The translations under genes were made by a program, and so were the position numbers. From Taeniopygia guttata (taxonomy: Eukaryota > Chordata > Aves > Passeriformes > Estrildidae), in assembly GCF_048771995.1 (NCBI RefSeq), contig NC_133026.1, forward strand, positions 116,703,501-116,767,500: DNA of 64,000 bases, in the 5' to 3' direction. This document shows positions 30,376-44,896 of this stretch, in pieces. The notes under the pieces were generated by a model. That model ran no database searches. It saw nothing but the letters and a program-made list of their open reading frames with translations, and had not been told where the DNA came from. Numbering within the stretch: position 1 is the first letter of the stretch; each line of letters opens with the position of its first letter.

Positions 30376-33300
30376 GAGAGCCCCAGAAACGCCCCAGCGC
30401 CAAGGCCAGCCAGGCCCTACAAATAGCAAATCAAAAATTTTACACACTCAGAGCCAGGATTGAAGCAATGGTGCCGGAGAAGGTGAGAGGGGTTTATGTT
30501 CACACAGCTCTGGCTAAGCCAGTCAGTTTCTCACTGAGACAAACTGTCCTAGACAAGTTTTTCTTACTGTAGTTTACCGATGCTTTTGCAGTTTGCTAAG
30601 TGACACAAACACCCAAGTACTCTCAACCACTAGTGAGAAGCCTGATATGAGCCTAAAAGTTAAGTGACATTAATCAGGGGGGAAGGGTTGTTTACCAGCA
30701 GTCTGCGCTTTTATGTCTACAGGATTTGCGTTTTCAAGCCACAACTCAGACATTTATTTAAGTGAAATATTACATATTCATGTATTCAAGTGACGTCAAG
30801 TGCTGAGGCTTTTTAAAAGAGGAAAAAATTCCTTCACAGTCACAAAACCAGAAGAGTTTGTAATACAGTGTTTGGCTAAAAAAAAAAAAAAAAAAACAGG
30901 ACTAGGGAAACAAAGTGATTTTGCCCTTTTAGAGGAGTTTAAAATTATCCTTCCATGGCCCCACATAGTCAAGAAAGCCTTTCAACTTTTTCTCCCATAA
31001 GCATCAAAATAGCTACACTCCACAGTAGTTTTTCAAGGAAGTTTATAGCATTTCTTTATTTGTTGGACTGTCAGCACACGACGTTCATCCAGCAGCAGGC
31101 AAATACATTAAGAGAAGAAAGCAAAATTAGAGAGTCATGGAGAATTGAGAACTCAGCAGCTGTTTCCCCTTGAATTATCTACTTAGGAGTCCCTTCTCTG
31201 CATGCTTGACATGGGAACAAAAGAGGCTGCCGTCCCTCCTCCCAGCCGTGGCTGACAGCCTATGACAGACTACCTGGCAAGCTGCAGATCCATTACTGGC
31301 TTACCGGGAAGACTCAGGAGACATCTATGATGCCACTTTCAGGCAGGAATCTACACCTGCTAAAAGGCTGGCTAATTCCCATTCGGGCTCTTTGGTGAAA
31401 TGCCCTCTCGGGGGTTCTGTATGTTTTATTTAGTATTTTCACGTCAAGTTGCTTCAAGTGACTGTACAAGGACATGAAGCATGTCTCTGTCCCTTGAGGG
31501 ACACATCTCCGGAGATACCATTCAGGGCCCTTCAAGCTGTCCTGTCTTTCATATATAGCTCATCTCTCAGCTGGTTATGATGGGTAAGCTCTTTTGGCAC
31601 TTTCTTCATCTGATCTGGACAACCCTGGAATACGCATGAGTTAACTTCCTGCAGCGCGACATCCTGATTGACACTTTGTTGCATCAGCTGGATCCTCCCC
31701 TCGAGATATGGAAGCCTTCACATGTTGACAGACCCTATTGTTCCACAGAATAACCTAGGTTTTTTTCTGAAAAAGATACTTTGTCTCAACCAATATAATT
31801 AACATGAGCAATGGCCTTTCTGGGCAAAAATCAAAGGTTTTCCAAAGTTGCAGTCATCCAAAGTAATTTTCTGTTCCTAGCTTTGAAATTGGAAGAATGG
31901 ACTTTTATGCGAATTGTTATTTTGTCATTTGCAAGAACATAAAGAAAACTGGGCCAAGCTCTAATCTTTAAGGCTGCTCAAGGATGATCATTCACTTGAG
32001 AAGACAAAGGGAACAACAAAAAGCATGAAAAAATTCACCATTAGAAACCAGAGTAGATTACAGAGTTCACAGAAATCACCAATTCTTCAACAACAGAGCC
32101 AAACTAAGACTGCTTTTAACTTTTAACCATCTGACAGACTTTCATGCAGAAAATAAAGATGCATTTTGCATTGTATAGCTCACTTGGCCCAGTGATGGTG
32201 TTTGGCCTCTGCAGCAGAAACTACGTAGTTTAACTGGGAATATGAATTGAAGGCATCTTCCCTGGTCAGCCAGAGGACAGCAGTGCTAGTTGTGCAGAGA
32301 GCCAAGCACTGGGCAGTAAAACAACCTGCAAAGGACCACTACCTGGTAAAGGTGGGCTGCCATCATATTCACACTTGAAAACCAGATAGAATAGTATGTG
32401 ATGTGCCAGAAAATAAGGATTCAGCTTCTGTTAATGTATTTATACCCAGAAGGGCACAGAAAATGCAGAAAATATCAAAGTAAATTAGGCAGGCATTAAC
32501 AACAACTCAAGAGAGATACACTCTGTTGAGGGGTTTCAGGTGCAGCCACATAATCACACAAAACAAATACATATTAATAATAGTCACCTGAGATTTTTGA
32601 TATTACTGTCTTAAAGGGTTTCCACCTTGACACCAGGGATTCAGAAGGATAAGTCAAGTATCTGAACCCAAGTTCCCAGAAATATTTCTGATTTTGATTG
32701 TGTAATTTTTAAGTATTCCTATATGGGGACCTGATAAGGTCTCAAATACTCAACTGAGTAAAAACAAAACAAAACAAACCAACAAACAAAAACCTGTAGA
32801 TGTATATACAGTCACAATCAGAGATTATTTAAGTTGTTTCTACAATTACCTCGGCAAACAATTTTGCTGAAAAGAACTGATGGTAAGGTTTAAACATCCG
32901 GAAACACATAGTCCCAGCAAATGAACCCTCTTAAAACTTGTTCTACCCAATTCAAACCAAATAATCCCAATCTACCTAATTTCTAAGAGCAAATAGGGAG
33001 GGCTGAAGTGCCCCTCTGGCCTGCATGTCCTACCATTCTTCTACCATTAAAGATTCACCCAGAGACATCCTGCCTTATTTCCACCTTTCCTTTGTCTCCA
33101 TGTTCATGTTCAGACGAAATGCCAGTCTACTATTTTAAACCACAGTTAGTGCAAGATGAACCTTCCCATTCACTACACAGCACTTAAAAGGACAGACTCT
33201 AAGAGGATTCCAGGTTCTCGTCCTAGATGCCCCCTTTTTTGCCCCCCTCTTCCTTATTTAATCAAGTCTGTAAAAAGAAAGTTCACAATGTGATAACTAT

Positions 33301-36300
33301 GTTCATTTTGGTCACACTCCACCCAACCATATGCTGTTGTTTTTTAGCACACATGGAATTTTTGCACGCTAGCAATATGTTGGAGCTTTTTGGGCTTTAA
33401 GTGCTGAAATTAAATTACTTCTAGTGTGAAAACTAAAACCACCTCCAGCAACATGCAAGAATTTCTGAAGTTGTGGCAGATTCCACAATATTTTGGGTGT
33501 GGAAGAGAGGAGGTGTACCTCTTCTTTCTTGCTTCCTTAAATCAGCTTACAACACAGAGATGCTTCAGCTAACTTGCTTTTAGGACACATCTAATATAGC
33601 ACACTGCAGTGTGTCAGGAGCATGGCGCAGCTTTGGGAAAAATTGTTTCTGTTGAAGGCAAGCAGAGACAAAGACAAAGCAGTAACATAGCAACATATAG
33701 CTCAACATTGTTTGATTAAAACATACTAGTAGAAAACATGGACAGATACAAGTTGTTTATTCAAATTTCCTGAATTCTTTGTTTTGCATTAATAAGGCAA
33801 TGCTTGATGAAAGCATCAAAATAAAACATGGAGGTTTCAGCAAATCAGCTGGAGTTTAAACACATCCTTACATAGTCCAAAGAAAGAGGAAGCAGAACTA
33901 GTATTGCAGTCCACGCCTTCAAGCACCAAGTTTGCAGTATCAAAAGATGAATGAATTATTGCTTGTTGCAAATTGGCTGCTGTGTTTGTCTTAAAGATAT
34001 AAAATTACATTTAAGTGTTTTCTAAATGTATTTTGCATACATTGACAAGAGAAAATCCTTCATTTTGGAGCAGCTTTCATTGGGCAGCCACATATAAAAT
34101 ACACTTGTTTATTCCACTTAAAATTTTTAAACAGACAGTTGTACCGTATTCAGATAACTATTTATAGCTCAAAGTACACATATCTAAGAATTTTGTAAGC
34201 TTTATTGTACTCATCCACTATGGAGATGCATTTAACAAGTACTTTAGGACAGAAAAAAAAAGGGGCTTCCAGCATCCTAAGATTGTGAAGTCTGGACCAG
34301 TCTCTCCTCAAGGTAAGGCACATTTCAGAAGAAGACATGGAGCTCAGCTTTTGAGACAAACAGACACATTAAAAAAAAAAAAAAGAAATTGTGTTTCACA
34401 AGGCTGCAGTTCCTCACTTTTGATGCCATTCATCTTGAATGCACAGGAGCATCCACCTTTAGTCACCTTAACTTTTCCCTTTCCTTTTCCTTTTGTCCTC
34501 CTCCACCAAAACCAGCAGCTTGATATTGTCACCAAAAGAGACTTGAAACATTTCCTCAGCCTCTCCCACCTGAAAAACAGCAAACCTACTTATTAAATAA
34601 TCCTGCTGGATAAAAAAAAGAAAAAACACCAAACATATTCCATTCCTCTTCTCTCAGAGTCCTCTCTGAATAATGAGCTGCTCTATGAAATACGGATTTC
34701 TACTTCAGTAAATGTAATTTGGATTTCTATCCTTTCCCTGCTTCTCTTTCTTGTCCTCCTGGATACACAAGACTTAATTTCTCTAGTTTCTGTCCCTTCA
34801 CCATGTGAGACCCACAGCAACCTAAGGCTCTGCTTAATCTCTCATTTTCTTTCACTGGGATTGTCCCTAACTTCCCTTTAGTAAATCAATTCCTCCTACA
34901 CTATATACCTTGCTTCATGTACACCTAAAGGTGTCTGAGATTTATTATATATAGCAGTATTGACCCAGCCAAAACCTGGAGTCCTGCTACACTCTTTCTT
35001 ATATTCATTGACAGCCTTTCTGACATCAGATATCACAGAACTGACCTACAGGCATTATAAAAATGATTTCCATTCTGCTCACAAATACCAGAGAGCTCTC
35101 CTCAAAAGTGAGACAGATTGCAAGGAGTCAGAATCAGTGTGTTTACAAATTACCATCACTATATTGCTAATTATTAAAAAGAATTTTCTTCTCGTGTGGT
35201 GGGTTTTTTCCTGATTTAATACAGCATATTATAAATAGAATAGTTTTTAAATCACAAGTGGGAATCACCTTGAAATCATCCAAATTACAACAACAGACAG
35301 TTAAAAATCCTAAAGGCCTGTATGTAGAACCAAGGTGTCTGTCTAAAGAGGGTTCAGTAAGCAACAAGGCATAAACTTAAATCTTTGGTACTGCTGGCAA
35401 TGTACCATTTAAAGAATTAATCATCAACAAAGGAAAATATCTCATGGGAACTTCCAGTAGAAATTCCAGGCTGAATCTGATATTGACTGTGGATCTCTTT
35501 TATCTTTCTACAAGACCAAGCACTGAAGCAATCCTCAACTGAACATTCCCAAAAAAGTATATTTTAAATTGGGAAGACTTGCACTTCAATGATGGTAGAA
35601 TTAAGAATTATTTCTAGTCACATTTCCAGATGTCCCAGTGAGCAAAAAAAAAAAAAAAAAAAAAACCAAACAAAAAAAACCAGAATCATTTGTAGTATGT
35701 AGACAAACCATGAAATGATAAAAAGGAAGAAAGAGGGAGGAAAAGTGTATCTTTTGGGACCTATTCAATGAAACTGCTTAGGGTAGATAAGGGGAAGTAT
35801 CATTTTCACGAGCTCTGAAAATGCAATATGCTCCAGGTAAAACTTCCATCACCCTCCGTGGAGTGTGATTTCTTTTTTAAGAAGGCAAATAAACACTTTC
35901 CTCCCCCAAAACAAACCTTAAATTAAAGCTTCTTCCCAGAAGCTCAGCTATGCCTTGTTTAAGCTTTAACCATATACAGCTATGTACTTTTTAGCCCGCA
36001 GACTCTCTCCAGCCTCTCCTGGTATTCCCCCAGCACCAGGATCCAGCAGGCACCAGCACGTGACTCAGGGCAGGTTGGTAACATCTGCTTAGGAAGGTCA
36101 GGAAAATTGTGGCATCCTGTCCCACTTCCAGGAAAAAAAAGCATGGGTCTGAAGTGTTTTGCAGACCCTGAAACATTATTTTATGGGATTCTAAAGATAA
36201 ATGTTTATTATGATTTGTAGTTTCAAACAAGCAGCATTCTGCACTGGTGTGTTGCGGAGCCAAAGGAAGGCCTACTGACGATATGGCGTGGTATCTTTCC

Positions 36301-39300
36301 TCTGTTTGAATGTTCAGAACTACCTTTGGACAATTAGACATAAGACTATATTTCCTAAATTTGCATAAAATGAGAATCACACAGATGGACAACACATGCT
36401 TCCCATAAGTCCAGTGTGAAAATTACTCTATCACTTGTCGTTGTACCCAATCTTTCCACATTTCTGGCAATTCACATCTTAAACAAACAAGAATTGTGAC
36501 AAGCAAAACAGATGGTCTCTCCTCCTCCTTCCTAAAAAGTTCCAAAGGCACATTTCCCAAAATTCTTGCTTTATAATGGTTCTGTTCTACTTGTCACAGC
36601 AGTTTTGAAAGAAGTTTCAGTAATACACAAATAGCAGGCCTAAGCTTCTTTTACATCAAGGTCCTGGAAAACTTGCCTGGGAGTGCAGAGATCCACAGAG
36701 GCAATGAGCTAAAGCCCATGGATATTCTAGGTGAATTTAAAGAGATGACAGCCAAGCTGTTTGAAACAGGCTTGCTATTCAAAGGCTAAAAGGCAGATTC
36801 TGTTTCCTTCTCCATTTATAAACTAGACTATTAAATGGCGCTTGGCTTTGGGTCATTATTCAGCATGTGGGAGCTTTATCAAACCTACATATTTGCTAAG
36901 GAAAAAATGTCCTGCAACAAAGATCACTCCCAATCAGTGGTGCAGGAGCCTCTTCATTGTGGATGTTCACAATGGATATAGAGCCAAGAATGCCTGTGCC
37001 TCCCATTGTGGCCACTCAGCATAGCAACCTTCTCATTTCCAGAAGTATCATTACTCCACAAAACCGAAAGGCAGCTATGGACAACCTTTGCCTCTCAACA
37101 GATACTTCCTAGCAGAAGATTGAAGGCAAAAGGAAAGGAGATTCCTGGGAACACCAGAAATCTGCCATGTTACCTCATGGTGACCAAAACTGCAGATGCA
37201 AGAGCATCCTCTCTAACTCCAAAAGCTCTGCATCCTTCCTGATAAGTGTGCAGGAACCTGCCTGGATTGAGGGACCCGAGGACATTGCACAGAGAAAGAA
37301 CAGCATAGGCCAAGTTCTTTAAAACTAATCGCCACAGTCTGGCAAATTTTTGGCATGCAGCCGCTCCCAGCAGCCATTCAAAAATGCCAGGTGGCTCCAT
37401 CTTGCCAGCGAGATAATTTGGCAGAGAGTTTGCAATGAAGCAATTCAAAGTGAAAATCATCTGCCTTTTCCAAACAGAACTGTCTCAAACACTTGATTAG
37501 ATTACAATCCAAAATAGTTTTCTTTTCAAATTAACTTACTGCAAGATAAGCCCTTTATGTCTGGTCTGTCTGATTGTGTCCCATAACAAACAGTGGTATT
37601 TCTGCATGTTACCTTTGCTCAGAAGTACATATTATGGAATTTGGAAGAACGTATTTTGTTCTCTCACTACACAGGATCTTCATATTAATAAAACCTCTTC
37701 TGAGCCACAATGCACATCTGCCTGCAGCTTAATAGTATCTCACCTTCAACTGCAATACTTACTAGGAGAAATAAAATCATCCTGGCTGTTAAAGGTGAGC
37801 AGAGGTAGTTGAGAGGCTGTTAAGACAATTTTTTGTTTGTTTGTTTCTAAAATATTGAATAGTCAAAACTGAACCTGAGATACTTTTATAAATTTTCTGA
37901 TCTCAGAAAGAATTCCAATCTTGAAACTGCTCCAAGATCTTATTTATATTGAGTTTAAAGTAAAATAATTTTATTCCCAAGTTAAAGAGAATTTCTCGGT
38001 TTTATTTACATCACAAAGAATTTAAAAGTTAAAAAAACCCCAAACAACATCCAAGCATATTTTAATTGACCTGATGCTAACTACCTTTTTTTTCTTTTTG
38101 TTATTCTGGAGGAGATTTTGGCATGCCATAGTACCTCAGTATCAGAGATTTACATGGCTTTTATGACAAAGCAAAATGTATAACTGCCTCAACACCACTG
38201 TCCCCATTTTCACAATTACTGCAATACTGGAAAAACATCTTCATAGGTATTTAAAGACCAGTAGGGAGCTCTCTAGGCTTGTCCTCTTGCAAAACAATTT
38301 GTAAAGTTATTTCCTAGTGATTCATCCCCCAAACTCATCCGTGCTTTAGATGCAGCACTTTTCATCCATTTTGACTTGCGCTTTTCAAGGAGAAGTGTTA
38401 ACTTCTGTCAAGCCTCCAGGCAATAAAGCTGCCTTTTTAAGCTCTCCTTTGAGAACTCTTCAAAGTAGTCCACAGAGACCAGCAGTGTCCTGTCTAAATT
38501 GATTAGAGCTTATTGTGTTCACTGTTTCAACCATTTGCCTTCCTGCCTCCCAAGAGCTACCTCTGCTTGCAGACCCAGACAAACCTGCAGAGAGCAGCAG
38601 AACTTCTAGCCAGATGTGACATTTAAGGGATGGAACAGCAAGGGAAGGAGATTCTCTCTACCACCTGTTTAAGTGTGCCACCCTCTGGACAGTTCTCTGA
38701 ATTGCCTTTTTTAGACCACCAAAATCTTGAGATAAATAAAGCTCAGTGGGATCCAGCAGGTTGCAGACTCGAGCCAAAAACCACCTGCATCTGTGCAATT
38801 CTGAGCCCTGATTAGTACAACCAGGAGCAAAATGCAAGTTTCCTAGTATTATCTCTGTGGCCCATTCTGAAAACACACTGAATCTTGTGACATCAAGCAT
38901 TTCAATTCATTTTCAGATATTAAAATCTATGTAATCTGCCTCTACCTTTGGAGTTCTTTGTACCTGTTATAACAAGAGACATGAACTGCAGCACCACCCA
39001 AGTCAGAAGATGTGCTAGCAGGCAAGGCTTTCACCATTAAGGCCCTGTTCATGTGTAATCAAATTTTCAGTTAGCTATTTTGTTCATTGTAAGGTTTACA
39101 TTTTGCTTCAGATCCCCTCCCTTTCTTGAAGAGAAAAAAGCTAGATAGTGCTTGCGATATAGGGTCAGTCTCCTTGAGGGGACTGCACAGGGTATTTTGA
39201 AGTCTACCTTGCGCTGTGCACAAATCTTTTACAAAGAGTACTTACTAAGGGAAAATGCAAACTATCTCATAGAGCTGACAGCCACAAAATCACCTGAATG

Positions 39301-42300
39301 AAGTAAGCACACTGAGCCTCCATGTGGGCAGCAGACAATATGGGAAACTCTTCTCACTAGGGAGACAGACCTGCAGTCCAGCATTTCTCTCTGTCCTCTC
39401 CTACTACCTTGAAGACTTAACTCAATAGATTAATTTTAACTATTTACTATAGTGTCCCCAGGCCAGGTCAGATGATTCATTTTTGAGTGAAAACTCCTGG
39501 TTTTGTTATTAGATCCTCGTAATGGCATCTTACTCATACTTCTTGGAAACAATGTTCCTCCTTGAGCAATTTTATAACTGCTCCAATTACAAAGGACTGA
39601 ATTGTGATGAAAGTGCTGCATAAACCAGTTTAAAATTGAAAGCTGTATTTCTAAAAGCAACTTATCAAGTGTTTCATAGATGAAGAAAAACAAAAAATAA
39701 GAGAGATCACTACTGAGGAGAGCATTGTCAGAAAGTTTTGTTCTCAGTGGACAGTGAATTGACCAACACCCTGTTGTTAGGAAAGCAGGAGCTGCCTTTT
39801 CACAGTTGGCCTGTGAGATTAAAAATCATGTTAAAAGAAAGCTTTAAGAAAAGTTAGAAAACAAGAGGAAAAAAAGAGCTGTCTTTCCAAATTTTATCCT
39901 TTTGTCTATAAGCAATGTGAGGTGAAATACTCTATCGTGTAGCAGAGTGCACAATGCGATATGGCCAGAGAATCATATCCCAGGCTTATTTGATGTGAAA
40001 AACAGCTGATGTGCAAACTTCTTTCAACCTCCTTTCAAGGGATGGCTCAGACTTTATTTGCATTATCCCAGATCAATGTTATATCAAGTATGAAGTTATT
40101 CATTACCTCCTGGAATTTTCTGTGATGATGTCATTTCACAGCAACTGATCCACAGTCACAATGAATTTATCTCTCTAGTATGCCTGAGAGATGAGAGCAA
40201 GGACACTTTGCAGAAGGGAAGAAAGCTAAGGCACAGAGACATTTGGGTCCAGTTTAGTTGATAGTCTTTCAAGTGGTTTTCCAAAAAGTGTTTAACACTT
40301 TACAACATCATGTAGCAGAGAAAACTAGAAAAAAATCATATGCATAAGTCTGGCAGCATAGCATCTTAGCTCTGTAGCAAAAATAGAGATTCCACCTAGT
40401 TCTCCAAATTCCTGAGGCTATCTTACAAAAAAACAATTAAGTGGCCATTACCAAGACTTCTAAACACTCATTAGTGACTGAAGTAATGTTGCAAAGGCAA
40501 TGCTGATTTAGGTATTTCCCTGTAGTTAAGCTTCATTGCACAGAGCTGCAATTTTTTCTTCTGTTGAAATAAAGCCGAGGCTTTTACATTCATTTTAGAC
40601 ACACCTAACAATTATGTCCCCTACCCCTGTAACCCCTATTTCAGCCCTGTGTCACCTGAGATTCTTCCTCTTCTCCTAGTCACAGTCACTGGCATCTCTT
40701 TGCTGCAGGTTAGCCCAGATTTTCAGTCCTTACCAATTATTCCATGTTTTTTCTGCCTCTCTATTTCTTTTGCCATCCACTGTGAGAGACCCCTCTTTTT
40801 ATCATACAGTCACATTAAGGGAAAGCACCAAGGAGCAAGACAGGTGTGTAAATTCAGCAGATACAATGAGCTGAAAGCCAGAGACTTACAATGAAAAGCA
40901 TTAGAGAAGCTGAAGTAGACTTCAGTAGCGACTCTGTTTGGCTGCAGTGGTGGCTGCCTCAGCTGTGTCCTTTAATTTTAACACAACAATGACTATTATC
41001 TCACTGATACCCAGCTCGTGCCTCAGTTATGTCTCTGGCCATGGATTTGCCAAGATAGCAACAACAGAGCCATAAGGTTGGGCCTATGTGTCAATGTTGC
41101 ATCTGTAGATTTGCAATAGTTTAAAGGTCGGAGGAACAGGAAGCTGCATGTGCCAACAAAGAAATTTCTGCTTTGTTTGAATTGTGTCTCCACCAAGAAA
41201 GTTCTCAGAGCCCTCACCAAGGCTGTCTAACACAAATAGACGCACCCTCAGCACAGAACAGAGACAGACATCGGGGTATCCTCATCTCACAGTCCCAAAT
41301 AACAAACCCCAGAAAAAACTTGAGAAGTAATTTAGGATTATGTCAATCACTGGTTTTGAGGAAGAGCAAACAGTATGTAACAGAGACATCGTGAACAGGA
41401 GTTTAGCTGCCCACACAAATTCTTATCAGTAAAATACAACTTTCTGCAATGCTGTGCCACCAGTAACAAAAATAGCAAGGCACTTGTAGTGTGTGCTGTA
41501 AAGCTTTCTTTTTAGCAAGCCCAAATTTGTTCTCTTTCTGTCTTAGAGATGGAATTTAATCTATCAAACAATCGGGATATTTTTTTTCTGGTTAAAGCAG
41601 AGCTAGGAAGATCTGACACAATTTTTCTTTTTAAACTGTGCTGCAGAGGGAAAGGGGTGAAACCAGAAGGTAAAAAATGTCAAAAGATTATTCAGTGTCT
41701 GACACTTAGTGGTCAAAATCTAGTACTGCAGCTATAGAAATCAGAACTGCATCAAAAGTGACCCAGCACAAAAGTGACCCCTTCAATGCATCAATAGAAA
41801 TATTAAAGGACACATCATCTCCCATTTTTATATTTCATTAGCATGTGCTTTTAAGCTATGGATCAATGCAGTTAGAATTAAAAACAATGTTTAAATTACA
41901 GATAATTAAACCTGAATAGAGGGCACAAAATCCAAAGACTCTAATTTAGTTACTTCAGAATCAATGAGATTATTTCTATTTGATCATTAACTACTGAGAA
42001 CAGATAGATTTTGTTTTCTGAATTTCTGTGTCTTTAAAAGTACCAGTCACATTACTGGCATATTTTAATAAAATGTTTAATCTTTGGAAAATTTTAGAAA
42101 AAAAAACCTAAAATGCAAATTTGATCCCCTGAAAAAATTATTCACATGAAATTCTCTGAATTGGTCTTATTTAAAATAAACGTTAATTTAAAAAATATAT
42201 ACAGCTAAGAATTACTAATAAATTTCACAAAGATATTTAACTTGCTGCAAGAGAAATTGTAAGGCCACATTATATTGCTGTAAGATAGGCCATTCAATTA

Positions 42301-43150
42301 CCTACAGCATAACACAATGAAAAAAAATTCTAAAATAGCATAAAAAAAAAGCTGTCCTGAAAAAGCCCCTCACTGCTTGTTATCAGAGACATAAAAGCTT
42401 TGCTTTGCATTTACAGAAATGCAAGAAATTTTGACTGAAATCCAAGCCAGAACCCCAGCAAGACGTGTCAGGGTTGAGCACATCATTCAGTGAGAATATT
42501 GGCTGCACTGCCACAAGTGCAAGAAAAAGTGGTGTGACCCAAACACTCTGTCCCAGGAAGTAGCCTTGGCTGGGGTGGTGGGCACCAGAAATGCAGGTTT
42601 AATCTTGCAGATTAAAGGATCCATTAACTACTCCAAGAAAATAACAACACAAAACAAGAGACAGTCCATACCTTCTCTCATCATGTCTTGTTTAGGGGAT
42701 GGAAGCTATCCAAGAGGAAAAAAAAAAAAAAGAGTTTGCAACTAAATTAAAGAGATTTAGGTAAATTATTATAAAATCATTTTGTTTAGCAAAGGACAAG
42801 GTTTGAGCAGAGGTGTATGATGTTCAGGAGAGAGGTTCCAATAAAGACATAAGAGATATCAAATGGGAATTCAAAATCAGAGATTTGTCCTTCACTCCTT
42901 GAGTTTATGGACCAGAATATTCTAAATTACCTTCAGAGCACTGATGGTGCCATGTATGCTGGAAATATTTCTGTTTATCTTTCCAAAAGTTACATTTCTT
43001 TACACAACAAGAACTCTATTATCCCAAATAAAAAACTGGACATACATGGTATTTTTGGCAAAAACAAATATGCTGTCTTGAACCCAGAATATTTTTCAGA
43101 CATGCCTTGACCTAAAAAAGAGAGACTGTGCAACCCTTACTGTTAGAAAG
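30376..43150. other. Long gene-poor AT-rich stretch
   Basis: About 12.8 kb with no recognised gene, RNA gene or transposon end. Features seen are a CRE palindrome (TGACGTCA, 30791-30798), A-runs at about 30879-30896, 34371-34384, 35645-35665 and 42719-42731, an A/C-rich patch at about 32761-32790, and a slightly GC-richer repeat-free segment at 31190-31560. All open frames are under 140 codons, mostly singletons, and none resembles a known protein. Confidence 0.45.
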
Positions 43151-43154
43151 CATA

Positions 43155-44896
43155 GGATAGTCATTCCTTCAGAGAATCCTCACATTCACATGCCCTGGTT
43201 TTCCTGGATATCCCATTTTCTGTTGAAAGGCCAACACAGCTGTGCACAAGAAATCCAGGAGGTTTCTGAAAGGTATTGATAGTAATTTCCTAAAACAGGT
43301 GATCACAGAGCCAACAAGGGGACTTGCTCTGTTACACCTCATCCTTACAAACAAGAGAGAGCTTGTTTGGTGTGTGAAGCTTTGGCTGCAGTGATCACAG
43401 GATGCTGGGGTTCAGAATCCTGAGGGGAGGTAGCAATACAAATAGAATTCCAAGCCCTGGACCTCAGGAGAGCAGTCTAAAACCTCTTCAGGGACTTGAT
43501 TGAATAATCCCATGGGATAAAGCTCTGGAGAGAAGAGAGATACAGGAGTACTTGGTGATTCTGGGGGACCACCACCTGCAGGTTTGGAAATTATCCCAAT
43601 TATTATTCCTATGGTTGGGAGGTCAAACAAAGGCAGCAAAAGACCTGCATGGTTGAGCAAGGAACTCCTGATTAAACTCAGGCTCACAAATGAAATATAT
43701 GGGATTGGCGTAGGGTCAAGTGATGCAGAAGTATAGGGACACTGTCTGGGCATGTGACAGGGTTAGGAAAGCCAAAAATCCATTGGAGTTAAATCTGCTG
43801 AGGGATAATAATGGCAACAGGAAATGTTTCTATGAGTACAGAAACAGCAAAAGAAAGACTGGGGAAAATGTGGACTTGCTGCTGAGTGCGGGAGGGGACC
43901 TGGTGACAAAGAAGAGGGAAAAGGCCAAGATACTGATCACCTCTTTGTCTCACCCTTTTACCAGTAAGATCAGCCTTCTGGAATCCCAGACTCCTGAGTG
44001 AAGGTCAGGAGCAAGGTAGACTTATTCTTGGTAGGGAAGGGTCAGATTAGGGAATATTTAAACAAAGTGGAATTTACACGGGATCTGGCAGGATGCACAC
44101 ACAAGTTCTGAGGGAGCTGGATGATGTCATTGCAAGACCACTCTCAATTGTCTTTGAAAGGTCAAGGTGTTCTGGGAAAATCCTGAGGACTGAGGGTTGC
44201 TTCTGTCCTCTAGAAGAGCAAGAAGGAGGATCTGGGGAACTACAAATCAGTCAGCCCTACCTCAGTCCTAGGAAGGTGGCATCTTCATTAATAGCCTGGA
44301 CAGCAAGACAGAGGGCACCTTCAGCAAATTTTCAGATTATACATAACTAGAATGAATGGCTCTCCATTAGGAAAAACATTGCCAGCAGGTAGAGGGAGGT
44401 GATCCTTTCCCTCATGTCAGCCCTGGTTAGACATATCTTAAGTGCTTGGACTAGATTTGGGCTCCCCTGCACAAGAGTCTGAGGAAGGGCCATAAAGATG
44501 ATTCAAGGCCAGAACATCTGATGTATGGAGAAAAAGCTGTGCCTGTTCAGCCTGGAGAAGAAAATCCTTGGGAGTATTTTATCAATGTGTATAAATACCT
44601 GGTGGAAGGGAATGAAAAAGGTGAGCCCAAGCTCTTTCCACTGGCGTCCAGTGACAGGACAAGAGGCAATGGGCGCAAAAAGAAATGCAGGAAATTTTTC
44701 TTCTGCGTAACTTTTACTTTTTACCTTTTTTCACAAGCTGCCCAGAGAAGCTATGGGGTCTTAATCCTTGGAGGTACTCAAAATTCAACTGGACATTTCT
44801 TGAGCGACCTGTTCTGTGTGACTTGATTGAGTAGGAGTTTGGGCTAGATGATCTCCAGAGGTCCATTCCAACCTCAGCAGTCACTCTGTGACTGCA
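43155..44896 (+). mobile_element. CR1 LINE retrotransposon, 5'-truncated and decayed
   Basis: Avian CR1 non-LTR element in + orientation. It starts inside ORF2 at the region between the endonuclease and reverse transcriptase. 43720-44001 still encodes recognisable CR1 ORF2 sequence (VRKAKNPLELNLLRDNN and later a SKRKTGENVDLL segment). Further fragments of the reverse-transcriptase and C-terminal region follow in shifted frames, with internal deletions (for example around 44270-44290). The 3' end carries the typical CR1 tail, GGGCTAGATGATCTCCAGAG then TTCCAACCTCAGCAG, ending in a CTCTGTGACTG remnant of the terminal short repeat. The exact 5' limit is uncertain by some tens of bases. The copy is incapable of movement. 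Confidence 0.93.

Noticed and set aside
29853..30572. Open frames across the orphan CpG island as a new gene
   Set aside because: Frames on both strands overlap, one is made of CATA-repeat translation and another of poly-Lys from A-runs. No splice signals or homology support them.
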